Assembly: GCA_013360535.1 (NCBI GenBank)
Contig: JABWBL010000113.1
Coordinates: 1-8,701, forward strand
Length of the DNA stretch: 8,701 nucleotides
Direction: 5' to 3'
Origin: Planctomycetaceae bacterium
Lineage (GTDB): Bacteria > Planctomycetota > UBA1135 > GCA-002686595
Shown: positions 1 through 7,282 of the stretch, one piece after another
Position numbering within the stretch: position 1 is the stretch's first letter
Layout: the number at the start of each line of letters is the position of its first letter
Notes under the pieces: generated by a model
Told to the model about the DNA's origin: nothing
The model's database searches: none
What the model saw: the letters and a program-made list of their open reading frames with translations, nothing else
Program-made: the position numbers and the translations under genes

Positions 1-2
1 CG

Positions 3-608
3 CTGCGGCCCGGACTCGGCGCGGGCGTTCCGATCCTCGACCACTCGACGAACTTGCCGGCCCGCGTCGCGGCGCGCGCGAAGGCGTTGCGAGCCGAGGG
101 CGTGCGCTACGTCTCCGCCCCCGTGTTCATGGGACCGGCGAACGCGCGCTCGGCGACGGGCACGATGCTCGTCTCCGGCCCCAGGCAAGAGACCGAAGCC
201 GTGTGGAGCCACCTCGCGGCGCTCACGGGCACGCTGGTGAACGTGGGCGAGCGCGACGACCTCGCCGCAGTGTTCAAGCTGGCCGGAAACTCGCTGTTTT
301 TCGCACTTTCTGGAGCGGCGGCGGACGTCTTCGCGATCGGCGCGGGCAACGGCGTCGACCGCGACACCATGCTGCAGCTCTTCGAGCACTTCGTGCCGAG
401 TCCCGCGCTCGTCGCCAAGCGCGTCGCGACTTCGCCGACTGGGCCGGTCAACTTCGAGCTCACGATGGCGCGCAAGGACACGCGGCTGATGCTCGAGGCT
501 GCGGGTTCGGTCCCGACGATGCTCCTGCCTTCGATCGCACAAGCCATGGACCGCGCCATCGCGCGCGGCGACGGCCCGCGCGACTACGCGATTTTCGCCT
601 GCCGCTGA
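3..608 (+). CDS. NAD(P)-dependent oxidoreductase, 3-hydroxyisobutyrate dehydrogenase-like (5' partial)
   Basis: The C-terminal two thirds of a beta-hydroxyacid dehydrogenase (6-phosphogluconate dehydrogenase-like superfamily). The frame is open to the left edge, so the true start and the N-terminal GxGxxG nucleotide-binding motif lie outside the window; the TTG at 54 is internal and not a start. The peptide DHST (from nt 39) matches the family's D-x-S-T stretch at the end of the Rossmann domain, followed by a substrate-loop region with APVFMGP and GTMLVSG. The catalytic Lys is AAG at 276-278 in FKLAGN, with the partner Asn at 288-290. A helical C-terminal domain follows, with the usual FELTMARKD segment. 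Such enzymes oxidise 3-hydroxyacids such as 3-hydroxyisobutyrate, or reduce semialdehydes. The usual HIBADH glycine-rich stretch before the Lys is not seen, so the substrate is open. It converges on the sulfatase with a 13-bp gap. Confidence 0.88.
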   Translation: MRPGLGAGVPILDHSTNLPARVAARAKALRAEGVRYVSAPVFMGPANARSATGTMLVSGPRQETEAVWSHLAALTGTLVNVGERDDLAAVFKLAGNSLFFALSGAAADVFAIGAGNGVDRDTMLQLFEHFVPSPALVAKRVATSPTGPVNFELTMARKDTRLMLEAAGSVPTMLLPSIAQAMDRAIARGDGPRDYAIFACR

Positions 609-630
609 AGCGCTCGCGCGCTCAGCGCTT
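608..630. terminator. Hairpin spanning the convergent stop codons
   Basis: AAGCGCT (608-614) and AGCGCTT (624-630) form a perfect 7-bp stem with a 9-nt GC-rich loop. The hairpin covers the end of the oxidoreductase gene (stop 606-608) and the last codon and stop of the sulfatase gene (stop 622-624, minus strand). A symmetric stem between convergent genes fits a bidirectional terminator. No T-tract follows on either strand, so intrinsic termination is doubtful, and a stem-only or Rho-assisted role is possible. Confidence 0.35.
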
Positions 631-2028
631 GCGCAGCGGGAACAGCTTCGACTCGGTGCGTTCGGTCTCGAACAGCAGCCGGAACTCGTCGACGAGGCCG
701 GGGTGCGCGAGCGCGACGTCGCGCGCCTCGCCCGGATCGTTGCGCAGGTCGTAGAGCTCGATGCGCTCGTTGCCCTGCTTCATCTCGCGGCGCACGGCCT
801 TCCAATCACCCTTGCGCGCGGCCTGCTGGCCGCCGTAACCCGCGAGTTCCCAGTAGAGCGGCTTGGTTCGTTCGTACACCGGCTCGACCTGCAGGCTCTG
901 CGCCGGAACGAGCGCGCGCACGAGGCTCTCGCCATCGAGACCGGCCGGAGCTGCAGCGCCCGTGGCCTCACACAAGGTCGGGAAAAGGTCCCAGAAAGCC
1001 GCGGGATTCTCGCACTTCGTACCCGGCTTCACGGCTCCCGGCCAGCGCACGACGAGGGGAACACGCAGTCCACCCTCGTACACGCTGCCCTTCAGGCCTC
1101 GCAACCCGCCCGCGCTCTCGAAGAACTTCGAATCCGACCCGCCGATGCGATCGTAGGTCGGCCCGTTGTCGCTCGTGAAGAGCACCACGGTGTTCTCGTC
1201 GAGGTCGAGCTGCTCGAGCAAGTCGACGAGGCGCCCGACATCGCGATCCATGCGTGTCACCATCGCCGCGTAGGCCGCACGGGGCGTCGCGTGCGCGCGG
1301 TACCCCTTCTTGCCGTCGTACGGCGGATCCTCCCAGCGCCCCGCGTAGTCCGCGAGCGAGTCCTCGGGCACCTGCAGCGCGAGGTGCGGGATCGTGAACG
1401 GCACGTACAGGAAGAACGGCTGTTCCTTGTTGCGCCGCACGAAATCGAGCGCGGCCTCGGCGACGAGATCGTGCGAGTACTGCTTGCCATCAAGCTCGAC
1501 CCGCTCCCCGTTGCGCCACAAGTGGTCGGGGTAGTAGTCGTGCGCCTGGCGCTGGCAGATGTAGCCGAAGAACTGGTCGAAGCCCTGCGCGTTGGGATGG
1601 CCCTCGGAGTCGGGCGTCGAGAGCCCCCACTTGCCGAAACAACCCGTCGCGTAGCCGTTCGCGCGCAAGGCCTCCGCGATCGTCACCTCGCTCGCGGGCA
1701 GCGCGAGCTGGCCCTCGGGCTGCATCTCGTGGTTGTCGCGCACGAAGCCGTGGCCGTTGTGCTTGCCGGTGAGCAGCGTGCAACGCGACGGCGCGCACAC
1801 CGGCGCACCCGCGTAGAACTGCGTGAAGCGCGCGCCTTCGCGGGCGAGCGCGTCGATGCGCGGCGTTCGGATCTTCGTTTGGCCGTAGCAGCCGAGCTCG
1901 GCCCAACCGAGGTCGTCGGCGACGATCAGCACGACGTTCGGCGGCCGCCGCTCGGGGACGACGGTGGCGCAGGCGCCGAGGAACGGGCTCGAGAGGCTCG
2001 CCAGAAGCAACAGACCGGTGCGCAGCAT
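622..2028 (-). CDS. Lipoprotein sulfatase (formylglycine-type, arylsulfatase A-like)
   Basis: Type I sulfatase of 468 aa, hydrolysing sulfate esters, probably on sulfated polysaccharides or glycosides outside the cytoplasm. The N-terminus is a lipoprotein signal with lipobox LGAC (Cys20), so the mature protein is probably membrane-anchored. The CAPSR motif (78-82) followed by LLTG is the formylglycine signature; Cys78 needs conversion by a formylglycine-generating enzyme encoded elsewhere. Likely calcium ligands are D38-D39 and D287-N288 (SDNGP). Other active-site residues are K133 (FGKWG), H215 (IPH) and K313 (GLKGSVYEGG). The C-terminal subdomain ends with the typical WKAVR and LYDLRNDPGE segments, and length is normal. 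The ATG at 2028 was chosen because it begins the signal peptide; the frame stays open for 338 codons upstream, but that part is antisense to the next gene and lacks domain character. No clear Shine-Dalgarno is seen. It is transcribed divergently from the secreted protein at 2167. Confidence 0.95.
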   Translation of the reverse strand: MLRTGLLLLASLSSPFLGACATVVPERRPPNVVLIVADDLGWAELGCYGQTKIRTPRIDALAREGARFTQFYAGAPVCAPSRCTLLTGKHNGHGFVRDNHEMQPEGQLALPASEVTIAEALRANGYATGCFGKWGLSTPDSEGHPNAQGFDQFFGYICQRQAHDYYPDHLWRNGERVELDGKQYSHDLVAEAALDFVRRNKEQPFFLYVPFTIPHLALQVPEDSLADYAGRWEDPPYDGKKGYRAHATPRAAYAAMVTRMDRDVGRLVDLLEQLDLDENTVVLFTSDNGPTYDRIGGSDSKFFESAGGLRGLKGSVYEGGLRVPLVVRWPGAVKPGTKCENPAAFWDLFPTLCEATGAAAPAGLDGESLVRALVPAQSLQVEPVYERTKPLYWELAGYGGQQAARKGDWKAVRREMKQGNERIELYDLRNDPGEARDVALAHPGLVDEFRLLFETERTESKLFPLRKR

Positions 2029-2166
2029 GCCGCGCAGGATGCCGGAGTTCCGCCCGCCGAGGCAAGGCCGCGTTGGCCGCCGGAATTCCTGCAGATTCCT
2101 CGAAGGATCGAGCGCCCCCGCGCCCCTCATGCGAGGTCCAAGTCCTCTACCCAGGAACCACCTGCC

Positions 2167-3144
2167 ATGCTCCGCACGCTGCTCGTCCCGCTCGCCGCCC
2201 TCACGCTCGTCTCCGCTCCGCGCTTCGCCCCCGCCGCCGGCGCGCAGGCCTCGAAGACCCTCAGTTGGACGAGCTCGACCCAGCTCGACGAGTGGAGCGC
2301 GACGATGGGCGGCAGTCCGGTGCCTTCGCAGTACCTGCCGAAGCTCGAACTCGACGGCACGAACGTGCGCACGCTCGAGTGGAACGACGAATGGCTCGCC
2401 TGCGCCGACGGTGCGCCGGTGCGCCTGCGCCGCAAGTTCGTGGAGCTCGCGGGCACGGAAACGAACGTGATGAAGATGAACGGGCAGGCCGTCGAGACGG
2501 TGCGCAAGGCCTCGAGCCCACTCGCGGGCTGCACCGTGCTGCTCGACGAGCGCGCGAAGCCCGACGCGCGGCGGGTGCTCGAAAACGGCGAGTGCGCTGC
2601 GGAGCACGTCGCGGCGCTCACGATCGATCTCGACTTGAGCGCGTTCGTCGCCGGCGCGGGCGAAAGCGAGTGGACGGTCGGCCTCGACGCGTTCAATCCC
2701 TTCGACGACGGCTTCGGCGGCCTGCGCTGGCAGTGGGACACGCCCTCGAAAAACACCCACGTCGACGATGCGCAGCTCGTGGCCAACGCCGAGGGCGAGT
2801 GGAAGGTGAAGCTCGCCGACACGCGCGAGGTCGACGGCCGCAAGCTGGCGGTACTCGCGCTCGAGGGCCAGTTCAAGACGCGCTGCGAGCTCGACGGCGA
2901 GCTCGAGCACGTGCCGGTCGCGAGCGGCCCGACGCGCGAGGTGTCCGACTACAAGCTCGACGTGCGCGGCGAGCTCCTGTGGGACCTGAAGGCCTCGATT
3001 CCCGCCGCCTGCGCGCTGCAGGGTGAGCTCGAGTTCGTGCACGTCACGCGCACCGTCGCCGAGACCAACGGGCAGGCCGCCTACGAGCAGCGCATGCGCT
3101 TTTCCGGCGACGTCGCGCTCGATTTCCGCGTCACGCCGCAGTGA
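2167..3144 (+). CDS. Secreted protein of unknown function
   Basis: A 325-aa protein I do not recognise. Residues 1 to about 28 are a Sec signal (MLRT, hydrophobic LLVPLAALTLV core, then small residues ending AGAQA), without a lipobox, so a soluble periplasmic or exported protein is expected. The mature part has alternating hydrophobic and charged beta-type segments such as LDGELEHVPV and VRGELLWDLKA, with two similar GEL-containing stretches near 244 and 268, hinting at repeated beta-sandwich units. Five Cys residues (79, 122, 143, 240, 282) are spread through it. AGGA at 2153-2156 lies 10 nt before the ATG and is a plausible ribosome binding site. It diverges from the sulfatase over a 138-bp spacer, so co-regulation is possible but unproven. 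Its stop is 6 bp from the stop of the convergent E1 alpha gene. Third-position GC bias and the signal peptide support it being real. Confidence 0.82.
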   Translation: MLRTLLVPLAALTLVSAPRFAPAAGAQASKTLSWTSSTQLDEWSATMGGSPVPSQYLPKLELDGTNVRTLEWNDEWLACADGAPVRLRRKFVELAGTETNVMKMNGQAVETVRKASSPLAGCTVLLDERAKPDARRVLENGECAAEHVAALTIDLDLSAFVAGAGESEWTVGLDAFNPFDDGFGGLRWQWDTPSKNTHVDDAQLVANAEGEWKVKLADTREVDGRKLAVLALEGQFKTRCELDGELEHVPVASGPTREVSDYKLDVRGELLWDLKASIPAACALQGELEFVHVTRTVAETNGQAAYEQRMRFSGDVALDFRVTPQ

Positions 3145-3153
3145 ACGCGTTCA
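3142..3153. terminator. Perfect 12-bp palindrome formed by two opposing stop codons
   Basis: TGAACGCGTTCA is its own reverse complement. It starts with the stop of the secreted-protein gene (3142-3144) and ends with the reverse-strand stop of the E1 alpha gene (3151-3153), so the whole gap is the 6-bp core ACGCGT. There is no loop and no T-tract. It could be a chance consequence of two TGA stops or a compact bidirectional signal; the terminator label is tentative. Confidence 0.2.
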
Positions 3154-4260
3154 GAGCGGGAACGCGCCGTCGCCCTTCTGGGCGTGTCCGAGGCGCTCGG
3201 CGACGGCGATGAACTTGTTGTACTGCAGGCGCAGGTGGCGCGGGACGTCGGCGTAGACGTCCTCGACGAGCGTCTTGAGCGCCATCGGCGCCGCCGCCTC
3301 CTGCACGTGGATCTCGCGGTCGATCTCGTCGAAGAGCTCGGCCTCGACCTTCGCGCGCTCGCCCTGCTGCAACGCACCCTTCGCGACCAGATGCCGCTCG
3401 AGCCGATCGAGCGGATCGCGCGCGGCCCACTGCTCGACCTCGGCCGAGTCGCGGTACTTGGTCGGATCGTCGGACGAGCTGTGCCCCATCATGCGGTAGG
3501 TCTTGAGCACGAGCAGGCTCGGCCCCTCGCCGCGGCGCGCGCGTGCGATCGCCGCACGCGTCTCGCGCACGCACGCCAGCGCATCGTTGCCGTCGACCTC
3601 GATGCCCGGCATGCCGTACGCGAGCGCCTTGTGCGCGTAACTCTCCGCCGCCGTCTGCTCGCGCGAGCACACGCTGATCGCCCAGCCGTTGTCGATGCAC
3701 ACGAACACCGCCGGCACCTTCCACACGCCCGCGAAATTCATCCCGGAGTGGAAGCCGTTCGAGCTCGTGGCGCCGTCGCCGAAATAGATCGCGTGGACCT
3801 CGTCGATCCCGCGCTGCTTCGCCGCGAGCGCCGCCCCGACGCCGTGCGGAATCTGCGTTCCGATCACGCTCGACCAGGAGGGGTAGTGGCTCCCCTTGTG
3901 CTGGAAGTGGTTGCACATCTGGCGGCCCTTGGCCGTGTCGTTCGAGTTGCAGTACATCTGCGCGATGTACTCCGAGAGCGGCAGGCCGCGCATGACGGCC
4001 GCCGAGCCCTCGCGCAGCCCCGACCACAGCCAGTCGCGCGGCTCGAGCGCGAAGGCCGAGCCGATGATCGCGGCCTCGAGCCCCTTGGCGGTGCCGACGA
4101 AGCCGATTCGGCCGGCCCGCTGCAGCTTGAGCATGCGGTCGTCGAGGCAGCGCACGCGCAGCATGTGGCGCAGGAGCGCGCGGGACTGGTCGCGGTCGAG
4201 CACCGGCGGCTCGCCGACGAGCGTGCCTTCGGAATCGAGAACCTGGGCGAGGGAGGCCAT
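3151..4260 (-). CDS. Branched-chain 2-oxoacid dehydrogenase E1 component, alpha subunit
   Basis: Thiamine-diphosphate-dependent E1 alpha subunit of 369 aa, which decarboxylates 2-oxoacids and acylates the lipoyl groups of E2. Assignment to the branched-chain type rests on GKGRQM (111-115), IGTQIPHGVGAA (133-144), and the loop GHSSSDDPTKYR (259-270), which matches the branched-chain enzyme's GHHSTSDD-S-YR better than pyruvate dehydrogenase. The ThDP/Mg motif starts at GDG (161-163) and ends at D190-N191 in CIDNGW; the family normally has Asn-Asn, so the first Asn is replaced by Asp, while the metal-binding second Asn is kept. The ATG at 4260 is the only good start, since an in-frame stop lies at 4321-4323. 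No Shine-Dalgarno is obvious. Unusually, no E1 beta or E2 gene is adjacent: msrBA diverges upstream and the secreted-protein gene converges downstream. A pyruvate dehydrogenase E1 alpha is the less likely alternative. Confidence 0.92.
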   Translation of the reverse strand: MASLAQVLDSEGTLVGEPPVLDRDQSRALLRHMLRVRCLDDRMLKLQRAGRIGFVGTAKGLEAAIIGSAFALEPRDWLWSGLREGSAAVMRGLPLSEYIAQMYCNSNDTAKGRQMCNHFQHKGSHYPSWSSVIGTQIPHGVGAALAAKQRGIDEVHAIYFGDGATSSNGFHSGMNFAGVWKVPAVFVCIDNGWAISVCSREQTAAESYAHKALAYGMPGIEVDGNDALACVRETRAAIARARRGEGPSLLVLKTYRMMGHSSSDDPTKYRDSAEVEQWAARDPLDRLERHLVAKGALQQGERAKVEAELFDEIDREIHVQEAAAPMALKTLVEDVYADVPRHLRLQYNKFIAVAERLGHAQKGDGAFPL

Positions 4261-4362
4261 GCGGGCGAAGAGGATACCCGCTGGCCCCCCCTGCGCGCGC
4301 CCGGTCGCCGGCGGTCGGGCTCATCCGATCCGCCCCGCGTCACGAACTGCAGGGTGCTCCCG

Positions 4363-4382
4363 TAGACTCCCCCGCGGGTCTA
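4363..4382. promoter_or_regulatory. Inverted repeat in the E1 alpha / msrBA divergent spacer
   Basis: TAGAC (4363-4367) and GTCTA (4378-4382) are exact inverted copies around a C/G-rich core that contains the palindrome CCCGCGGG. The site lies 34 bp before the msrBA start in a 156-bp divergent spacer, where an operator would be expected. No convincing -35/-10 pair is visible nearby, so this is only a candidate binding site. Confidence 0.2.
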
Positions 4383-4416
4383 GAGAACGCCATCCAACCG
4401 CCTGCCCCGCGTTGCC

Positions 4417-5535
4417 ATGCCCACTCACGACTCCAAATTCCTGATCTGGTCCCTGCTCCTCCTCGCGCTCGGCGTCGTCCTGGTCGCCTGCGCGCGCCAG
4501 CCGATCCCCGAAGGTGACGCACCGCGCGCGGCGCCCGATGCCGTGGCGGAGACCGCGCCCGCGCCGATCGACCGCGAGGCCCTGCGCGCGCGCCTCACGC
4601 GCATGCAATGGCAGGTCACGCAGGAGAGCGGCACCGAGCGCGCCTTCACCGGCGAGTACTGGAACAACCACGAGGACGGCATCTACGTCGACATCGTCGA
4701 CGGCACGCCGCTCTTCAGCTCGCTCGACAAGTACGACTCGGGCTGCGGCTGGCCGAGCTTCACGCGGCCGCTCGAGGAGCGCTGGGTGGTCGAGAAGTCG
4801 GACCTCACCCACGGCATGGTCCGCACGGAGGTTCGCTCCGCGCGCGCCGACTCGCACCTGGGCCACGTGTTCGAGGACGGTCCGCAGCCGACGGGGCTGC
4901 GCTACTGCATCAACTCGGCCTCGCTGCGCTTCGTGCCGGTGGCCGAGCTCGAGAAGGAAGGCCTCGGCCGTTTTCTCCCGATGTTTGAAAAGAAGGGCGC
5001 CGCCAAGGCGAGCGACAAGGAGAGCGTGATGACCGATCCGAAGACGGGTGCGACGACCGAGACCGCGGTGCTCGCCGGCGGCTGCTTCTGGGGCATGGAG
5101 GACCTGCTGCGCAAGCTCCCGGGCGTGCTCGACACCGAGTGCGGCTACACCGGTGGCCACCTCGACAACCCCAAGTACGACGACACGCACGACTCCAAGA
5201 GCGGCCACGCCGAGTCCGTGAAGATCGTCTTCGACCCGAAGAAGATCAGCTTCGGCGAGCTGCTCACGTTCTTCTTCAAGATCCACGACCCGACGACGCT
5301 CAACCGCCAGGGCAACGACCGCGGCACGCAGTACCGCTCGACGATCTTCTACGCGAACGACGCGCAGAAGGCCGCCGCCGAGAAGGCCATCGCAGAGGCC
5401 GAGACGAAGTGGAAGCGCAAGGTCGTCACCACGCTCGAGCCCGCCGCCAAGTGGTGGCCCGCCGAGGCCTACCACCAGGACTACCTCCTGCGAAACCCCG
5501 GCGGCTACACCTGCCACTTCATCCGGGACCTGTGA
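4417..5535 (+). CDS. msrBA: Bifunctional methionine sulfoxide reductase B/A, lipoprotein
   Basis: A 372-aa fusion reducing both methionine-R-sulfoxide (MsrB) and methionine-S-sulfoxide (MsrA) in proteins. Residues 1-25 form a lipoprotein signal with lipobox LVAC (Cys25), and a Pro/Ala-rich linker runs to about 50, so the enzyme is probably anchored in the envelope facing the periplasm. MsrB spans about 55-175: SGCGWPSF (likely resolving C110), [10 protein letters not shown] and [11 protein letters not shown] (catalytic C164). The two zinc CxxC pairs of E. coli-type MsrB are absent (DIVD at 92-95; ARAD at 142-145), so this is a non-zinc form. After a charged linker, MsrA spans about 216-370: GGCFWG (catalytic C223), [29 protein letters not shown] and AYHQDYL, with a possible recycling C366 at the C-terminus. 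The start is fixed by the signal peptide; no Shine-Dalgarno is seen. Dps follows on the same strand after 184 bp. Confidence 0.95.
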   Translation: MPTHDSKFLIWSLLLLALGVVLVACARQPIPEGDAPRAAPDAVAETAPAPIDREALRARLTRMQWQVTQESGTERAFTGEYWNNHEDGIYVDIVDGTPLFSSLDKYDSGCGWPSFTRPLEERWVVEKSDLTHGMVRTEVRSARADSHLGHVFEDGPQPTGLRYCINSASLRFVPVAELEKEGLGRFLPMFEKKGAAKASDKESVMTDPKTGATTETAVLAGGCFWGMEDLLRKLPGVLDTECGYTGGHLDNPKYDDTHDSKSGHAESVKIVFDPKKISFGELLTFFFKIHDPTTLNRQGNDRGTQYRSTIFYANDAQKAAAEKAIAEAETKWKRKVVTTLEPAAKWWPAEAYHQDYLLRNPGGYTCHFIRDL

Positions 5536-5543
5536 GCGTCCCG

Positions 5544-5634
5544 CGTGCCTGAGAAAGTTTTTCGGTTAGCGAGCCCAGCCTCCGGCAACGCGTTGCGGTC
5601 GGCCTCGCTCGCCGAAAAAGTTGGCTTCAGCACG
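5544..5634 (+). repeat. Palindromic intergenic element, copy 1 (91 bp)
   Basis: This copy begins 9 bp after the msrBA stop. The inner arms are TTTTTCGG (5559-5566) and CCGAAAAA (5612-5619), and the outer ends are CGTGC (5544-5548) and GCACG (5630-5634). An AGCGAG / CTCGCT stem lies inside, and the apex contains the perfect palindrome GCAACGCGTTGC. The outer arms between the ends and the T/A runs have diverged compared with the other copies. It shares CCTGAG, CTCCGGCAACGC and GTCGGCCTCGCTC with copy 2. The T-run is in the 5' arm, so the full hairpin is not an ordinary intrinsic terminator. Dps starts 85 bp downstream. Confidence 0.85.
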
Positions 5635-5705
5635 GTACTGACCGCATGTGCCCGCCGCCCTCCGGCCTATCCTCTGCCCTCGCCGCCCCGCGCCCCACTC
5701 TCCTC

Positions 5706-5712
5706 AAGAGGA
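5706..5712 (+). promoter_or_regulatory. Strong Shine-Dalgarno of dps
   Basis: AAGAGGA sits 7 nt before the ATG at 5720 and decides the start over the in-frame GTG at 5648. It is the clearest ribosome binding site in the window, where most genes have weak or no such motif, and suggests efficient translation of this gene. Confidence 0.75.
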
Positions 5713-5719
5713 CCCATCC

Positions 5720-6220
5720 ATGGCCAAGTCCAAGTCCAAGCCCCTCTCCTCCACCGGCCCCAACATCGGCATCCCCGAGAAGGACCGCGAGCGCATCGCC
5801 CAAGGCCTCTCCTGCCTGCTCGCCGACACCTACTCGCTCTACCTCAAGACCCACAACTTCCACTGGAACGTCGAGGGTCCGATGTTCAACACGCTCCACC
5901 TGATGTTCATGGATCAGTACACCGAGCTCTGGAACGCGCTCGACCTGATCGCCGAGCGCATCCGCGCGCTGGGTTACCCCGCCCCCGGCACCAACAAGCA
6001 ATTCTCCAAGCTCTCCTCCATCCCCGAGACCGACGGCGTCCCCGCGGCCCTCGACATGGTCCGCCTGCTCGTCGAAGGCCACGAAGCCGTCGCCCGCACC
6101 GCCCGCAGCGTCTTCCCCGCCGTCGACGAAGGCGAGGACGAAGCCTCCGCCGACCTCCTCACCCAACGCCTCCAGATCCACGAAAAGACCGCCTGGATGC
6201 TCCGCAGCCTCCTGAAGTGA
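5720..6220 (+). CDS. dps: Dps family ferritin-like DNA-protection protein
   Basis: A 166-aa four-helix ferritin-like protein that assembles into a dodecameric shell, oxidises ferrous iron with hydrogen peroxide and stores it, limiting Fenton damage to DNA in the cytoplasm. The diagnostic segments are [11 protein letters not shown] (44-54), LHLMF (59-63) and [11 protein letters not shown] (75-85). The inter-subunit ferroxidase ligands align as H48, H60, D75 and E79 with spacing as in E. coli Dps, but the acidic residue expected four after H60 is M64, with D65 next to it. The N-terminus MAKSKSK is lysine-rich, as in Dps proteins that bind DNA through a basic tail. Start 5720 is supported by AAGAGGA. 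It follows msrBA on the same strand, fitting an oxidative-stress pairing, although repeat copy 1 in the 184-bp gap may separate the transcripts. No OxyR- or Fur-type site could be recognised. Confidence 0.95.
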   Translation: MAKSKSKPLSSTGPNIGIPEKDRERIAQGLSCLLADTYSLYLKTHNFHWNVEGPMFNTLHLMFMDQYTELWNALDLIAERIRALGYPAPGTNKQFSKLSSIPETDGVPAALDMVRLLVEGHEAVARTARSVFPAVDEGEDEASADLLTQRLQIHEKTAWMLRSLLK

Positions 6221-6227
6221 GCGCCCC

Positions 6228-6320
6228 CCGAGCCTGAGCACGTTTTTCGGGTCTGCGAGCAACTCCTCCGGCAACGCCTTGCCGTCGGCCTCGCTCACCG
6301 AAAAAGGTGCTCTGGCTCGG
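6228..6320 (+). repeat. Palindromic intergenic element, copy 2 (93 bp)
   Basis: The terminal inverted repeats at 6228-6250 and 6298-6320 (23 nt each) pair at 21 positions: CCGAGCC, GAGCAC and TTTTTCGG match their partners, with single mismatches between the blocks. Inside are a GCGAG / CTCGC stem and an apex hairpin CGGCAA-CGCC-TTGCCG. The element starts 7 bp after the dps stop and ends 34 bp before the LRR start. Just beyond it, TATCGA is also found beyond copy 3, so the conserved unit may extend slightly further to the right. Confidence 0.9.
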
Positions 6321-6354
6321 TATCGACGTGGCGACAGTTGCGAGTCCCCCGACG

Positions 6355-7245
6355 ATGACCACCAGCGACTACCGCCTCATCGATTCCCCGTACGGCACCG
6401 GCAAGGTCCTGATCCCGTACGGCCAGTGGCGCCCTGAGTTCTCCTCGCTGATGAAGTCCGAGGGACTTCGTGGCATCCGACTGACCTACTCGTACGCGTG
6501 GAAGGGACCGAGCCTCGAATTCCTGAACGAATTCCCCGACCTCGAGGAACTGCTCGTCGTCCAGCCCGACGTTCGCGATGCGTCGATCGTGTCGAGCCTG
6601 CGGAAACTCCGGGTGCTCGGCCTCCATTGCCGCCTGCGAAAGCCCCCGGATCTCGGCCAACTGCCCGAATTGCGGCGACTTTCGCTCTCCTGGTGCAATG
6701 GCCTGGAGGAGGCGTTTGCGCGTGGAGGTGCACTCGAGAACTCGAAGCTGGAGGAGCTCAAGCTCGATCGATGGCCGTACGTCGATCTGAAGGAACTGGG
6801 CTGCGTGACCACGCTCAAGAGCCTGTGGCTCACCTCGCAACGGCTCGAGAGCCTCGCAGGCATCGAGGAGCTCGTGCGCCTCGAGGAACTGCGACTCAGC
6901 TTCTGTCCCAAGCTGCGCGATCTGGGTCGGCTCGATCGCTGCGCCTCGCTGGACAGGCTCGAGCTCTACTCCTGCAACCGCATCGGTGACATCTCGGCTA
7001 TCGGTCAACTGCTCGCCCTGCGAAACCTGAGGCTCGAGTGCTGCGGCCCCATCTCCTCGCTCGAACCGCTGACGAATTGCGCCTCTCTCGAGGGCCTGAA
7101 CTTCGATGGAACCACTCGAATCCTCGACGGAAAGACCTCCACGCTCCGTCAACTCCCACGACTCAAATACGCGGTCTTCCGCCCGCGACGAAGCTACGAC
7201 ATGAAGCCGCGGGAGTTCGTCCGCAAATCCAGCGAGGGTACGTGA
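6355..7245 (+). CDS. Leucine-rich repeat protein
   Basis: A 296-aa protein without a signal peptide or membrane segment, so probably cytoplasmic. After a short N-terminal region containing YGTGKVLIPYG (13-23), residues about 60 to 275 form nine or ten leucine-rich repeats of 21-27 residues with the pattern LxxLxLxxC / LxxLxxL; examples are LEELRLSFCPKLRDLGRL, LDRLELYSCNRIGDI and LRNLRLECCGPISSL. Cys recurs at the cap position (114, 184, 207, 229-230), as in cysteine-containing LRRs. Such arcs bind proteins; the partner is unknown. The ATG at 6355 is preferred because the only longer start, GTG at 6307, lies inside the right arm of repeat copy 2. No Shine-Dalgarno is visible. It converges on the DUF4304 gene with a 37-bp gap. 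GC is modest by local standards (35 of 60 bases at 7081-7140 by hand count). Confidence 0.85.
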   Translation: MTTSDYRLIDSPYGTGKVLIPYGQWRPEFSSLMKSEGLRGIRLTYSYAWKGPSLEFLNEFPDLEELLVVQPDVRDASIVSSLRKLRVLGLHCRLRKPPDLGQLPELRRLSLSWCNGLEEAFARGGALENSKLEELKLDRWPYVDLKELGCVTTLKSLWLTSQRLESLAGIEELVRLEELRLSFCPKLRDLGRLDRCASLDRLELYSCNRIGDISAIGQLLALRNLRLECCGPISSLEPLTNCASLEGLNFDGTTRILDGKTSTLRQLPRLKYAVFRPRRSYDMKPREFVRKSSEGT

Positions 7246-7282
7246 GCTGGAGCGGATCTGGCGGCGATCTCGGACATGAACG

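Noticed and set aside
703..2166. Long open frame on the + strand opposite the sulfatase, continuing into the secreted-protein gene
   Set aside because: It is the antisense of a well-supported sulfatase in GC-rich DNA where stops are rare; it has no domain character, and the real gene has its own signal peptide and Shine-Dalgarno at 2167.
2029..3042. N-terminal extension of the sulfatase frame by 338 codons
   Set aside because: The extension is antisense to the secreted-protein gene, rich in low-complexity Arg/Ala/Glu, and would bury a good lipoprotein signal peptide.
3184..4365. 393-codon + strand frame opposite the E1 alpha gene
   Set aside because: A shadow of the E1 alpha coding strand with Arg/Leu/Val-rich composition and no recognisable motif.
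4321..5517. 398-codon minus-strand frame opposite msrBA
   Set aside because: Antisense shadow; the msrBA frame carries all catalytic motifs of two known domains.
5544..5634. Ordinary rho-independent terminator after msrBA
   Set aside because: The T-run is inside the 5' arm and pairs with the A-run, instead of following the hairpin; the same holds on the other strand. Only a tiny hairpin before the T-run could work, and in this copy it is degraded.
5668..5673. TATCCT as a -10 box for dps
   Set aside because: It matches only four of six bases and has no acceptable -35 hexamer at 16-18 bp.
6307..6354. GTG start giving an LRR protein 16 residues longer
   Set aside because: The GTG lies in the right terminal arm of repeat copy 2, so the sequence there is explained by the element; the ATG at 6355 is outside it.
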